From assembly GCF_051014685.1 (NCBI RefSeq), contig NW_027478439.1:1116001-1180000 (forward strand): 64,000 nt of DNA, written 5' to 3'. Below, one piece after another: positions 10,880-23,370 of the stretch (positions are counted from its first letter, which is position 1; each line of letters starts with the position of its first letter). The notes beneath the pieces were generated by a model. That model was not told where the DNA came from. It saw only the letters and a list, made by a program, of their open reading frames with translations, and ran no database searches. Source of the DNA: Ptiloglossa arizonensis (lineage: Eukaryota; Arthropoda; Insecta; Hymenoptera; Colletidae). A program made the position numbers and the translations under genes.

Positions 10880-12106
10880 CGTATTTTTTCCCTAGGCCAT
10901 TCTGGTTAAGCAATTGGAGCAGCAGAAGTGCGAAAAATTTGTTGTCTTCTCAACCATTCCTTAGCTTCAGACTCCCATATCTCGCGAACGGATTGACTAA
11001 ACCCAAAAATTCCAGTTGAGTCTGAAAGTAGAAACTCGCCCAATTACAACGGTATGGTTATTTTTTCCTAGGCCATTCCGGTTAAGCGATTGGAGCAGCA
11101 GAAGTGCGAAAAATTTGTTGTCTTCTCAACCATTTCTTAGTTTCAAACTCCCATATCTCGCGAACGGATTAACAAAACCCAAAAATTCCTGTTGCGTCTG
11201 AAAGTAGAAACTCGCCCGATTGCAACGGCATGTGTATTTTTTCCCTAGGCCATTCTGGTTAAGCGATTGGTGCAGCAGAACTGCGAAAAATTTGTTGTCT
11301 TCTCAACCATTTCTTAGCTTCAAACTCCCATATCTCGCGAACGGATTGACCAAACCCGAAAATTGCTGTTGCGTCTGAAAGTAGAAACTCGCCCGATTAC
11401 AACGGTATGTTTATTTTTTCCCTAGGCCGTTCTGGTTAAGCGTTTGGAGCAGCCGAAGGGCGAAAAATTTGTTGTGTTCTCAACCATTTCTTAGTTTCAA
11501 ACTCCCATATCTCGGAGAATGGGTTGGCCAATCCCAAAAATTCCTGTTGCGTCTGAAAGTAGAAACTCGCCCGAATACAACGCTATGTGTATTTTTTCCC
11601 TAGGCCATTCTGGTTAAGCGTTTGGAGCAGCAGAAGTGCGAAAAATTTGTTGTCTTCTCAACCATTTCTTAGTTTCAAACTCCCATATCTCGGAGAATGG
11701 ATTGGCCAATCCCAAAAATTCCTGTTGCGTCTGAAAGTAGAAACTCGCCCGAATACAACGGTATGCGTATTTTTTCCCTAGGCCATTCTGGTTAAGCAAT
11801 TGGAGCAGCAGAAGTGCGAAAAATTTGTTGTCTTCTCAACCATTTCTTAGCTTCAGACTCCCATATCTCGCGAACGGATTGACTAAACCCAAAAATTCCT
11901 GTTGAGTCTGAAAGTAGAAACTCGCCCGATTACAACGGTATGGTTATTTTTTCCTAGGCCATTCCGGTTAAGCGATTGGAGCAGCAGAAGTGCGAAAAAT
12001 TTGTTGTCTTCTCAACCATTTCTTAGTTTCAAACTCCCATATCTCGCGAACGGATTAACAAAACCCAAAAATTCCTGTTGCGTCTGAAAGTAGAAACTCG
12101 CCCGAT
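10880..12106 (+). repeat. Two-monomer segment repeated at 886 bp (5 monomers)
   Basis: About 340 bp at 10,880-11,220 recur at 11,766-12,106. Shared marks in order are GCAATTGGAGCAG, GACTAAACCC with GTTGAGTCTG, GGTATGGTTATTTTTTCCTAGG, and GGATTAACAAAACCC. Differences include CATTCCTTAGC against CATTTCTTAGC and TTCCAGTTGAG against TTCCTGTTGAG. The three monomers between the copies are ordinary or 178-bp forms. GGATTAACAAAACCC marks this small family, which also has relatives near 17,720, 38,250 and 39,670. Confidence 0.8.
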
Positions 12107-13014
12107 TACAACGGTATGTGTATTTTTTCCCTAGGGCATTCTGGTTAAGCGTTTGGAGCAGCAGAAGTGCGTAAAATTTGTTGTCTTCTCAACCATTTCT
12201 TAGCTTCAAACTCCCATATCTCGCGAACGGATTGACCAAACCCAAAAATTGCTGTTGCGTCTGAAATAGAAACTCGCCCGATTACAACGGTATGTGTATT
12301 TTTTCCCTAGACCATTCTGGTTAAGCGTTTGGAGCAGCAGAGGTGCGAAAAATTTGTTGTGTTCTCAACCATTTCTTAGCTTCAAACTCCCATATCAAGC
12401 GAACGGATTGACCAAACCCAAAAATTCCTGTTGCGTCTGAAAGTAGAAACTCGCCCGATTACAATGGTATGTGTATATTTTCCTTAGGCCATTCCGGTTA
12501 AGCGTTTGGAGCAGCAGAAGTGCGAAAAATTGGTTGTCTTCTCAACCATTTCTTAGTTTCAAACTCCCATATCTCGGAGAATGGATTGGCCAATCCCAAA
12601 AATTCCTGTTGTGTCTGAAAGTAGAAACTCGCCCGAATACAACGCTATGTGTATTTTTTCCCTAGGCCATTCTGGTTAAGCGGATGGAGCAGCAGAAGTG
12701 CGAAAAATTTGTTGTCTTCTCAAACATTTCTTAGTTTCAAATTCCCATATCTCGCGAACGCATTGTCCAAACCCAAAAATTCCTGCTGCGTCTGAAAGTA
12801 GAAACTCGCCCGATTACAACGGTATGTGTATTTTTTCCCTAGGCCATTCTGGTTAAGCAATTGGAGCAGCAGAAGTGCGAAAAATTTGTTGTCTTCTCAA
12901 CCATTTCTTTGCTTCAGACTCCCATATCTCGCGAACGGATTGACTAAACCCAAAAATTCCTGTTGAGTCTGAAAGTAGAAACTCGCCCGATTACAACGGT
13001 ATGTGTATTTTTTC

Positions 13015-13600
13015 CCTAGGCCATTCTGGTTAAGCGTTTGGAGCAGCAGAAGTGCGTAAAATTTGTTGTCTTCTCAACCATATCTTAGTTTCAAACTCCC
13101 ATATCTCGGAGAATGGATTGGCCAATCCCAAAAATTCCTGTTGCGTCTGAAATTAGAAACTCGCCCGAATAGAACGCTATGTGTATTTTTTCCCTAGGCC
13201 ATTCTGGTTAAGCGGTTGGAGCAGCAGAAGAGCGAAAAGTTTGTTGCCTTCTCAACCATTTCTTAGCTTCAAACTCCCATATCTCGCGAACGGACTGACC
13301 AAACCCAAAAATTCCTGGTGCGTCTGAAAGTAGAAACTCGTACGATTACAACGGTATGTATATTTTTTCCCTAGGCCATTCTGGTTAAGCGGTTGTAGCA
13401 GCAGAAGTGCGAAAAATTTGTTGTCTTCTCAACCATTTCTTAGCTTCAGACTCCCATATCTCGCGAACGGTTTGACCAAACCCAAAAATTCCTGTTGCGT
13501 CTGACAGTAGAAACTCGCCCGATTACAACGGTGTGTGTATTTTCTCCCTAGGCCTGTCTCGTCACGCGTTTGGAGCAGCAGAAGCGCGCAAAATTTGTTG
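13015..13600 (+). repeat. Diverged third copy of part of the seven-monomer repeat
   Basis: This stretch repeats the order of rare monomer variants found at about 7,900-8,460. They are GAAGAGCGAAAAG, CTGGTGCGTCTGAAAG with CTCGTACGATT, then GACAGTAG with GGCCTGTCTCGTCACGCG. The spacing is about 5,135 bp (29 units). Unlike the tandem pair it carries many private substitutions (CGGACTGACC, GAATAGAACGC, GCGGTTGTAGC, GGTGTGTGTATT), so it is an older copy or has passed through other exchanges. Confidence 0.8.
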
Positions 13601-16108
13601 CCTTCTCAACCATTTCTTAGCTTCAAACTCCCATATCTAGCGAACGGATTGACCAAACCCAAAAATTCTTGTTGCGTCTGACAGTAGAAACTCGCCCGAT
13701 TACAACGGTATGGTTGTTTTTCCCTAGGCCATTCCTGTTAAGCGTTTGGAGCAGCAGAAGTGCGTAAAATTTGTTGTCTTCTCAACCATTTCTTAGCTTC
13801 AAACTCCCATATCTCGTGATCGGATTGACCAAACCCAAAAATTCCTGTTGCGCCTGAATGCAGTAACTCGCCCGATTACAACGGTATGTGTATTTTTTCC
13901 CTAGGCCAATCTGGTTAAGCGTTTGGAGCAGCAGAAGTGCGAAAAATTTGTTGTCTTCTCAACCATTTCTTAGCTTCAAACTTCTATATCTCGCGAACGG
14001 ATTGACCAAACCCAAAAATTCCTGCTGCGTCTGAAATTAGAAACTCATACGATTACTACGGAATGTGTGTTTTTTCCCTAAGCCATTCTGGTTAAGCGTT
14101 CGGAGCAGCAGAATTGCGTAAAATTTGTTGTCTTCTCAACCATTTCATAGCTTCAAACTCCCATATCTCGCGAACGGATTGACCAAACCCAAAAATTCCT
14201 GTTGCGTCTGACAGTAGAAACTCGCCCGATTACAACGGTATGTGTATTTTTTCTCTAGGCCATTCTGGTTAAGCGTTTGGAGCAGCCGAAGTGCGAAAAA
14301 TTTGTTGTGTTCTCAACCATTTCTTAGTTTCAAACTCCCATATCTCGGAGAATGGATTGGCCAATCCCAAAAATTCCTGTTGCGTCTGAAAGTAGAAACT
14401 TGCCCGAATACAACGCTATGTGTATTTTTTCACTAGGCCATTCTGGTTAAGCGTTTGGAGCAGCAGAAGTGCGAAAAATTTGTTGTCTTCTCAACCATTT
14501 CTTAGCTTCAAACTTCTATATCTCGCGAACGGATTGACCAAACCCAAAAATTCCTGCTGCGTCTGAAATTAGAAACTCATACGATTACTACGGAATGTGT
14601 ATTTTTTCCCTAAGCCATTCTAGTTAAGCGTTCGGAGCAGCAGAATTGCGTAAAATTTGTTGTCTTCTCAACCATTTCTTAGCTTCAAACTCCCATATCT
14701 CGGAGAATGGATTGGCCAATCCCAAAAATTCCTGTTGCGTCTGAAAGTAGAAACTCTCCCGAATACAACGCTATGTGTATTTTTTCCCTAGGCCATTCTG
14801 GTTAAGCGGATGGAGCAGCAGAATTGCGAAAAATTTGTTGTCTTCTCAACCATTTCTTAGTTTCAAACTCCCATATCTCGCGAACGCATTGTCCAAACCC
14901 AAAAATTCCTGCTGCGTCTGAAAGTAGAAACTCATACGATTACTACGGAATGTGTTTTTTTCGCTAAGCCATTCTAGTTAAGCGTTCGGAGCAGCAGAAT
15001 TGCGTAAAATTTGTTGTCTTCTCAACCATTTCATAGCTTCAAACTCCCATATCTCGCGAACGGATTGACCAATCCCAAAAATTCCTGTTGCGTCTGACAG
15101 TAGAAACTCGCCCGATTACAACGGTAAGAGTATTTTTTCTCTAGGCCATTCTGGATAAGCGTTTGGAGCAGCCGAAGTGCGAAAAATTTGTTGTGTTCTC
15201 AACCATTTCTTAGTTTCAAACTCCCATATCTCGGAGAATGGATTGGCCAATCCCAAAAATTCCTGTTGCGTCTGAAAGTAGAAACTCGCCCGAATACAAC
15301 GCTATGTGTATTTTTTCCCTAGGCCATTCTGGTTAAGCGTTTGGAGCAGCAGAATTGCGAAAAATTTGTTGTGTTCTCAACAATTCCTTAGCTTCAAACT
15401 CCCATATCAAGCGAACGGATTGACCAAACCCAAAAATTCCTGTTGCGTCTGAAAGTAGAAACTCATACGATTACTACGGAATGTGTATTTTTTCCCTAAG
15501 CCATTCTAGTTAAGCGTTCGGAGCAGCAGAATTGCGTAAAATTTGTTGTCTTCTTAACCATTTCTTAGCTTCAAACTCCCATATCTCGGAGAATGGATTG
15601 GCCAATCCCAAAAATTCCTGTTGCGTCTGAAAGAAGAAACTCTCCCGAATACAACGCTATGTGTATTTTTTCCCTAGGCCATTCTGGTTAAGCGGATGGA
15701 GCAGCAGAATTGCGAAAAATTTGTTGTCTTCTCAACCATTTCTTAGTTTCAAACTCCCATATCTCGCGAACGCATTGTCCAAACCCAAAAATTCCTGCTG
15801 CGTCTGAAAGTAGAAACTCGCCCGATTACAACGGTATGGTTATTTTTTCCTAGGCCATTCTGGTTAAGCGATTGGTGCAGCAGAGCTGCGAAAAATTTGT
15901 TGTCTTCTCAACCATTTCTTAGCTTCAAACTCCCATATCTCCCGAACGAATTGACCAAACCCAAAAATTGCTGTTGCGTGTGAAAGTAGAAACTCGCCCG
16001 ATTACAACGGTATGTGTATTTTTTCCCTAGGCCATTCTGGTTAAGCGTTTGGAGCAGCAGAAGTGCGAAAAATTTGTTGTGTTCTCAACCATTTCTTAGC
16101 TTCAAACT

Positions 16109-16817
16109 CCCATATCAAGCGAACGGATTGACCAAACCCAAAAATTCCTGTTGCGTCTGAAAGTAGAAACTCGCCCGATTACAATGGTATGTGTATATTT
16201 TCCTTAGGCCATTCCGGTTAAGCGTTTGGAGCAGCAGAAGTGCGTAAAATTTGTTGTCTTCTCAACCATTTCTTAGCTTCAAACTCCCATATCTCGTGAT
16301 CGGATTGACCAAACCCAAAAATTCCTGTTGCGCCTGAAAGCAGTAACTCGCCCGATTACAACGGTATGTGTATTTTTTCCCTAGGCCATTCTGGTTAAGC
16401 GTTTGGAGCAGCAGAAGTGCGAAAAATTTGTTGTGTTCTCAACCATTTCTTAGTTTCAAACTCCCATATCTCGGAGAATGGATTGGCCAATCCCAAAAAT
16501 TCCTGTTGCGTCTGAAAGTAGAAACTCGCCCGAATACAACGCTATGTGTATTTTTTCACTAGGCCATTCTGGTTAAGCGTTTGGAGCAGCAGAAGTGCGA
16601 AAAATTTGTTGTCTTCTCAACCATTTCTTAGCTTCAAACTTCTATATCTCGCGAACGGATTGACCAAACCCAAAAATTCCTGCTGCGTCTGAAATTAGAA
16701 ACTCATACGATTACTACGGAATGTGTATTTTTTCGCTAAGCCATTCTAGTTAAGCGTTCGGAGCAGCAGAATTGCGTAAAATTTGTTGTCTTCTCAACCA
16801 TTTCATAGCTTCAAACT
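16109..16817 (+). repeat. Four-monomer module, copy 1 (709 bp)
   Basis: Four monomer subtypes occur here in fixed order. The first has TCAAGCGAACGG and CAATGGTATGTGTATATTTT. The second has CGTGATCGG and GCGCCTGAAAGCAGTAACTC. The third, 178 bp long, has CGGAGAATGG and TTTTTTCACTAGG. The fourth has TCTATATCTCGCG and CATACGATTACTACGG. The total is 177+177+178+177 = 709 bp. The same order recurs at 20003, 24435 and 31308 in full, and at 22307 and 29536 truncated. Confidence 0.9.
16641..16817 (+). repeat. Satellite monomer, CATACGATTACTACGG subtype
   Basis: This unit opens TCTATATCTCGCG instead of CCCATATCTCGCG, and carries CTGCTGCGTCTGAAATTAG and CTCATACGATTACTACGG in place of CTCGCCCGATTACAACGG. 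Related units have CATACGGTTACTACGG, which I first saw near 39,005. The subtype appears at 2,126 and 4,073, recurs in 13.9-33 kb, and is one of the main forms after 54 kb. The change removes the CGGG half of the CENP-B-like motif described at 65-81. Confidence 0.93.
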
Positions 16818-17244
16818 CCCATATCTCGCGAACGGATTGACCAATCCCAAAAATTCCTGTTGCGTCTGACAGTAGAAACTCGCCCGATTACAACGGTAAG
16901 TGTATTTTTTCTCTAGGCCATTCTGGATAAGCGTTTGGAGCAGCCGAAGTGCGAAAAATTTGTTGTGTTCTCAACCATTTCTTAGTTTCAAACTCCCATT
17001 TCTCGGAGAATGGATTGGCTAATCCCAAAAATTCCTGTTGCGTCTGAAAGTAGAAACTCGCCCGAATACAACGCTATGTGTATTTTTTCCCTAGGCCATT
17101 CTGGTTACGCGTTTGGAGCAGCAGAAGTGCGAAAAATTTGTTGCGTTCTCAACCATTTCTTAGCTTCAAACTCCCATATCTCGTGATCGGATTGACCAAA
17201 CCCAAAAATTCCTGTTGCGCCTGAATGCAGTAACTCGCCCGATT

Positions 17245-18235
17245 ACAACGGTATGTGTATTTTTTCCCTAGGCCATTCTGGTTAAGCGTTTGGAGCAGCA
17301 GAAGTGGGAAAAATTTGTTGTCTGCTCAACCATTTCTTAGCTTCAAACTCCCATATCTCGGAGAATGGATTGGCCAATCGCAAAAATTTCTGTTGCGTCT
17401 GAAAGTAGAAACTCGCCCGAATACAACGCTATGTGTATTTTTTCCGTAGGCCATTCTGGTTAAGCGGATGGAGCAGCAGAAGTGCGAAAAATTTGTTGTC
17501 TTCTCAACCATTTCTTAGTTTCTAACTCCCATATCTCGCGAACGCATTGTCCAAACCCAAAAATTCCTGCTGCGTCTGAAAGTAGAAACTCGCCCGATTT
17601 CAACGGTATGCGTATTTTTTCCCTAGGCCATTCTGGTTAAGCAATTGGAGCAGCAGAAGTGCGAAAAATTTGTTGTCTTCTCAACCATTTCTTAGTTTCA
17701 AACTCCCATATCTCGCGAACGGATTAAAAAAACCCAAAAATTCCTGTTGCGTCTGAAAGTAGAAACTCGCCCGATTACAACGGTATGTATATTTTTTCCC
17801 TAGGCCATTCTGGTTAAGCGATTGGTGCAGCAGAAGTGCGAAAAATTTGTTGTCTTCTCAACCATTTCTTAGCTTCAAACTACCATATCTCGCGAACGGA
17901 TTGACCAAACCCAAAAATTGCTGTTGCGTCTGAAAGTAGAAACTCGCCCGATTACAACGGTATGTGTGTTTTTTCCCTAGGCCATTCTTGTTAAGCGATT
18001 GGAGCAGCAGAAGTGCGAAAATTGTTTGCCTTCTCAATCATTTCTTAGCTTCAGACTTCCATATCTCGCGAACGGATTGACTAAACCCAAAAATTCCTGT
18101 TGAGTCTGAAAGTAGAAACTCGCCCGATTACAACGGTATGGGTATTTTTTCCCTAGGCCATTCTGGTTATGCGTTTGGAGCAGCAAAAGTGCCAAAAATT
18201 TGTTGTCTTCTCAACCATTTCATAGCTTCAAACTC
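17245..18235 (+). repeat. Segment repeated at 25,748 and 32,444 (copy 1)
   Basis: Rare marks shared by the three copies are AAGTGGGAAAAATTTG with GTCTGCTCAACC, CCAATCGCAAAAATTTC, TTTTTTCCGTAGG, GTTTCTAACTCCC, CGATTTCAACGG and GGATTAAAAAAACCC. The spacing to copy 2 is 8,503 bp and later 8,504, because GAAAATTGTTTGCC near 18,018 lacks one base. Similarity stops near 18,235, where the other copies have TCCATATCTCGCGCACGG. Confidence 0.87.
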
Positions 18236-18431
18236 CCATATCTCGCGAACGGATTGACCAAACCCAAAAATTGCTGTTGCGTCTGAAATAGAAACTCGCC
18301 CGATTACAACGGTATGTGTATTGTTTCCCTAGGCCATTCTGGTTAAGCGTTTGGAGCAGCAGAAGTGCGTAAAATTTGTTGTCTTCTCAACCATTTCTTA
18401 GCTTCAAACTCCCATATCTCGTGATCGGATT

Positions 18432-20585
18432 GACCAAACCCAAAAATTCCTGTTGCGCCTGAATGCAGTAACTCGCCCGATTACAACGGTATGTGTATTT
18501 TTTCCCTAGGCCATTCTGGTTAAGCGTTTGGAGCAGCAGAAGTGCGAAAAATTTGTTGTCTTCTCAACCATTTCTTAGCTTCAAACTTCTATATCTCGCG
18601 AACGGATTGACCAAACCCAAAAATTCCTGCTGCGTCTGAAATTAGAAACTCATACGATTACTACGGAATGTGTGTTTTTTCCCTAAGCCATTCTGGTTAA
18701 GCGTTCGGAGCAGCAGAATTGCGTAAAATTTGTTGCCTTCTCAACCATTTCATAGCTTCAAACTCCCATATCTCGCGAACGGATTGACCAAACCCAAAAA
18801 TTCCTGTTGCGTCTGAAAGTAGAAACTCGCCCGAATACAACGCTATGTGTATTTTTTCACTAGGCCATTCTGGTTAAGCGTTTGGAGCAGCAGAAGTGCG
18901 AAAAATTTGTTGTCTTCTCAACCATTTCTTAGCTTCAAACTTCTATATCTCGCGAACGGATTGACCAAACCCAAAAATTCCTGCTGCGTCTGAAATTAGA
19001 AACTCATACGATTACTACGGAATGTGTATTTTTTCCCTAAGCCATTCTAGTTAAGCGTTCGGAGCAGCAGAATTGCGTAAAATTTGTTGTCTTCTCAACC
19101 ATTTCTTAGCTTCAAACTCCCATATCTCGGAGAATGGATTGGCCAATCCCAAAAATTCCTGTTGCGTCTGAAAGTAGAAACTCTCCCGAATACAACGCTA
19201 TGTGTATTTTTTCCCTAGGCCATTCTGGTTAAGCGGATGGGGCAGCAGAATTGCGAAAAATTTGTTGTCTTCTCAACCATTTCTTAGTTTCAAACTCCCA
19301 TATCTCGCGAACGCATTGTCCAAACCCAAAAATTCCTGCTGCGTCTGAAAGTAGAAACTCGCCCGATTACAACGGTATGCGTATTTTTAACCTAGGCCAT
19401 TCTGCTTAAGCAATTGGAGCAGCAGAAGTGCGAAAAATTTGTTGTCTTCTCAACCATTTCTTAGCTTCAGACTCCCATATCTCGCGAACGGATTGACTAG
19501 ACCCAAAAATTCCTGTTGAGTCTGAAAGTAGAAACTCGCCCAATTACAACGGTATGGTTATTTTTTCCTAGGCCATTCCGGTTAAGCGATTGAAGCAGCA
19601 GAAGTGCGAAAAATTTGTTGTCTTCTCAACCATTTCTTAGTTTCAGACTCCCATATCTCGCGAACGGATTGACTAAACCCAAAAATTCCTGTTGAGTCTG
19701 AAAGTAGAAACTCGCCCAATTACAACGGTATGGTTATTTTTTCCTAGGCCATTCTGGTTAAGCGATTGGTGCAGCAGAGCTGCGAAAAATTTGTTGTCTT
19801 CTCAACCATTTCTTAGCTTCAAACTCCCATATCTCGCGAACGAATTGATCAAACCCAAAAATTGCTGTTGCGTGTGAAAGTAGAAACTCGCCCGATTACA
19901 ACGGTATGTGTATTTTTTCCCTAGGCCATTCTGGTTAAGCGTTTGGAGCAGCAGAAGTGCGAAAAATTTGTTGTGTTCTCAACCATTTCTTAGCTTCAAA
20001 CTCCCATATCAAGCGAACGGATTGACCATACCCAAAAATTCCTGTTGCGTCTGAAAGTAGAAACTCGCCCGATTACAATGGTATGTGTATATTTTCCTTA
20101 GGCCATTCCGGTTAAGCGTTTGGAGCAGCAGAAGTGCGTAAAATTTGTTTTCTTCTCAACCATTTCTTAGCTTCAAACTCCCATATCTCGTGATCGGATT
20201 GACCAAACCCAAAAATTCCTGTTGCGCCTGAAAGCAGTAACTCGCCCGATTACAACGGTATGTGTATTTTTTCCCTAGGCCATTCTGGTTAAGCGTTTGG
20301 AGCAGCAGAAGTGCGAAAAATTTGTTGTGTTCTCAACCATTTCTTAGTTTCAAACTCCCATATCTCGGAGAATGGATTGGCCAATCCCAAAAATTCCTGT
20401 TGCGTCTGAAAGCAGAAACTCGCCCGAATACAACGCTATGTGTATTTTTTCACTAGGCCATTCTGGTTAAGCGTTTGGAGCAGCAGAAGTGCGAAAAATT
20501 TGTTGTCTTCTCAACCATTTCTTAGCTTCAAACTTCTATATCTCGCGAACGGATTGACCAAACCCAAAAATTCCTGCTGCGTCTG
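18432..20585 (+). repeat. About 2.15-kb segment with later copies at 21,275 and 27,997
   Basis: This segment matches 27997-30118 (offset 9,565 bp, then 9,533 bp after a 32-bp deletion in that copy). Its part from about 18,795 to 20,523 also matches 21275-22827 (offset about 2,481 bp, then 2,304 bp). The rare mark GTATTTTTAACCTAGG with CTGCTTAAGCAATTGG occurs at 19,380, 21,861 and 28,943 only. Here two successive TTGAGTCTG monomers are present, at about 19,515 and 19,692. This looks like the unreduced version. Confidence 0.87.
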
Positions 20586-20711
20586 AAATTAGAAACTCAT
20601 ACGATTACTACGGAATGTGTATTTTTTCGCTAAGCCATTCTAGTTAAGCGTTCGGAGCAGCAGAATTGCGTAAAATTTGTTGTCTTCTCAACCATTTCAT
20701 AGCTTCAAACT
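20003..20711 (+). repeat. Four-monomer module, copy 2 (709 bp)
   Basis: This has the same four subtypes in the same order and length as 16109-16817, 3,894 bp (22 units) downstream. Private marks are GACCATACCC near 20,025, TTTGTTTTCTTC near 20,145 and TGAAAGCAGAAACTCG near 20,406. The copy at 29,536 shares the last two, tying these two closely. Confidence 0.9.
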
Positions 20712-21274
20712 CCCATATCTCGCGAACGGATTGACCAATCCCAAAAATTCCTGTTGCGTCTGACAGTAGAAACTCGCCCGATTACAACGGTAAGTGTATT
20801 TTTTCTCTAGGCCATTCTGGATAAGCGTTTGGAGCAGCCGAAGTGCGAAAAATTTGTTGTGTTCTCAACCATTTCTTAGTTTCAAACTCCCATATCTCGG
20901 AGAATGGATTGGCCAATCCCAAAAATTCCTGTTGCGTCTGAAAGTAGAAACTCGCCCGAATACAACGCTATGTGTATTTTTTCCCTAGGCCATTCTGGTT
21001 AAGCGTTTGGAGCAGCAGAAGTGCGAAAAATTTGTTGTGTTCTCAACAATTCCTTAGCTTCAAACTCCCATATCAAGCGAACGGATTGACCAAACCCAAA
21101 AATTCCTGTTGCGTCTGAAAGTAGAAACTCGCCCGATTACAATGGTATGTGTATATTTTCCTTAGGCCATTCTGGTTAAGCGTTTGGAGCAGCAGAAGTG
21201 CGAAAAATTTGTTGTCTTCTCAACCATTTCTTAGTTTCAAACTCCCATATCTCGGAGAATGGATTGGCCAATCC

Positions 21275-22827
21275 CAAAAATTCCTGTTGCGTCTGAAAGT
21301 AGAAACTCGCCCGAATTCAACGCTATGTGTATTTTTTCACTAGGCCATTCTGGTTAAGCGTTTGGAGCAGCAGAAGTGCGAAAAATTTGTTGTCTTCTCA
21401 ACCATTTCTTAGCTTCAAACTTCTATATCTCGCGAACGGATTGACCAAACCCAAAAATTCCTGCTGCGTCTGAAATTAGAAACTCATACGATTACTACGG
21501 AATGTGTATTTTTTCCCTAAGCCATTCTAGTTAAGCGTTCGGAGCAGCAGAATTGCGTAAAATTTGTTGTCTTCTCAACCATTTCTTAGCTTCAAACTCC
21601 CATATCTCGGAGAATGGATTGGCCAATCCCAAAAATTCCTGTTGCGTCTGAAAGTAGAAACTCTCCCGAATACAACGCTATGTGTATTTTTTCCCTAGGC
21701 CATTCTGGTTAAGCGGATGGGGCAGCAGAATTGCGAAAAATTTGTTGTCTTCTCAACCATTTCTTAGTTTCAAACTCCCATATCTCGCGAACGCATTGTC
21801 CAAACCCAAAAATTCCTGCTGCGTCTGAAAGTAGAAACTCGCCCGATTACAACGGTATGCGTATTTTTAACCTAGGCCATTCTGCTTAAGCAATTGGAGC
21901 AGCAGAAGTGCGAAAAATTTGTTGTCTTCTCAACCATTTCTTAGCTTCAGACTCCCATATCTCGCGAACGGATTGACTAGACCCAAAAATTCCTGTTGAG
22001 TCTGAAAGTAGAAACTCGCCCAATTACAACGGTATGGTTATTTTTTCCTAGGCCATTCCGGTTAAGCGATTGGTGCAGCAGAGCTGCGAAAAATTTGTTG
22101 TCTTCTCAACCATTTCTTAGCTTCAAACTCCCATATCTCGCGAACGAATTGACCAAACCCAAAAATTGCTGTTGCGTGTGAAAGTAGAAACTCGCCCGAT
22201 TACAACGGTATGTTTATTTTTTCCCTAGGCCATTCTGGTTAAGCGTTTGGAGCAGCAGAAGTGCGAAAAATTTGTTGTGTTCTCAACCATTTCTTAGCTT
22301 CAAGCTCCCATATCAAGCGAACGGATTGACCAAACCCAAAAATTCCTGTTGCGTCTGAAAGTAGAAACTCGCCCGATTACAATGGTATGTGTATATTTTC
22401 CTTAGGCCATTCCGGTTAAGCGTTTGGAGCAGCAGAAGTGCGTAAAATTTGTTGTCTTCTCAACCATTTCATAGCTTCAAACTCCCATATCTCGTGATCG
22501 GATTGACCAAACCCAAAAATTCCTGTTGCGCCTGAAAGCAGTAACTCGCCCGATTACAACGGTATGTGTATTTTTTCCCTAGGCCATTCTGGTTAAGCGT
22601 TTGGAGCAGCAGAAGTGCGAAAAATTTGTTGTGTTCTCAACCATTTCTTAGTTTCAAACTCCCATATCTCGGAGAATGGATTGGCCAATCCCAAAAATTC
22701 CTGTTGCGTCTGAAAGTAGAAACTCGCCCGAATACAACGCTATGTGTATTTTTTCACTAGGCCATTCTGGTTAAGCGTTTGGAGCAGCAGAAGTGCGAAA
22801 AATTTGTTGTCTTCTCAACCATTTCTT
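21275..22827 (+). repeat. Copy of 18,795-20,523 lacking one monomer
   Basis: The segment follows 18,795-20,523 until the TTGAGTCTG unit at 21,996. There the two successive TTGAGTCTG monomers of the other copy are represented by one: its left part with CCATTCCGG continues straight into GCGATTGGTGCAGCAGAGCTG. The offset drops from about 2,481 to 2,304 bp, exactly 177. This is what in-register unequal exchange or slippage by one unit gives. Confidence 0.85.
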
Positions 22828-22838
22828 AGTTTCAAACT
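22307..22838 (+). repeat. Four-monomer module, truncated copy 3 (first three monomers)
   Basis: The TCAAGCG, CGTGATCGG and 178-bp CGGAGAATGG monomers are present in order. The expected CATACG-type fourth monomer is replaced by another CGGAGAATGG-type unit at 22839, which begins the triplicated region 22839-23370. The module's first monomer is marked by CAAGCTCCC at its left edge and its second by CATTTCATAGC. Confidence 0.87.
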
Positions 22839-23370
22839 CCCATATCTCGGAGAATGGATTGGCCAATCCCAAAAATTCCTGTTGCGTCTGACAGTAGAAA
22901 CTCGCCCGATTACAACGGTAAGTGTATTTTTTCTCTAGGCCATTCTGGATAAGCGTTTGGAGCAGCAGAATTGCGTAAAATTTGTTGTCTTCTCAACCAT
23001 TTCATAGCTTCAAACTCCCATATCTCGCGAACGGATTGACCAATCCCAAAAATTCCTGTTGCGTCTGACAGTAGAAACTCGCCCGATTACAACGGTAAGT
23101 GTATTTTTTCTCTAGGCCATTCTGGATAAGCGTTTGGAGCAGCCGAAGTGCGTAAAATTTGTTGTCTTCTCAACCATTTCATAGCTTCAAACTCCCATAT
23201 CTCGCGAACGGATTGACCAATCCCAAAAATTCCTGTTGCGTCTGACAGTAGAAACTCGCCCGATTACAACGGTAAGTGTATTTTTTCTCTAGGCCATTCT
23301 GGATAAGCGTTTGGAGCAGCCGAAGTGCGAAAAATTTGTTGTGTTCTCAACCATTTCTTAGTTTCAAACT
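22839..23370 (+). repeat. Three consecutive monomers sharing a rare right half
   Basis: Units starting at 22839, 23017 and 23194 all carry CTGACAGTAGAAACTC, ACGGTAAGTG, TTTTTTCTCTAGG and CTGGATAAGCG. Elsewhere this combination occurs once per neighbourhood (near 15,125, 16,900, 20,790, 25,230 and 32,098). The first unit has the 178-bp CGGAGAATGG left half, so it is a hybrid. The second and third are almost identical, both followed by GCAGCCGAAGTGCG. This is local monomer-level amplification. Confidence 0.87.

Noticed and set aside
23094..23119. Intron-like string GGTAAGTG, T-tract, CTCTAGG in one monomer variant
   Set aside because: The donor-like and acceptor-like parts are only about 20 bp apart, far below any usual intron size, and there is no coding context. 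It is the ordinary T-tract/CCTAGG element with two substitutions.
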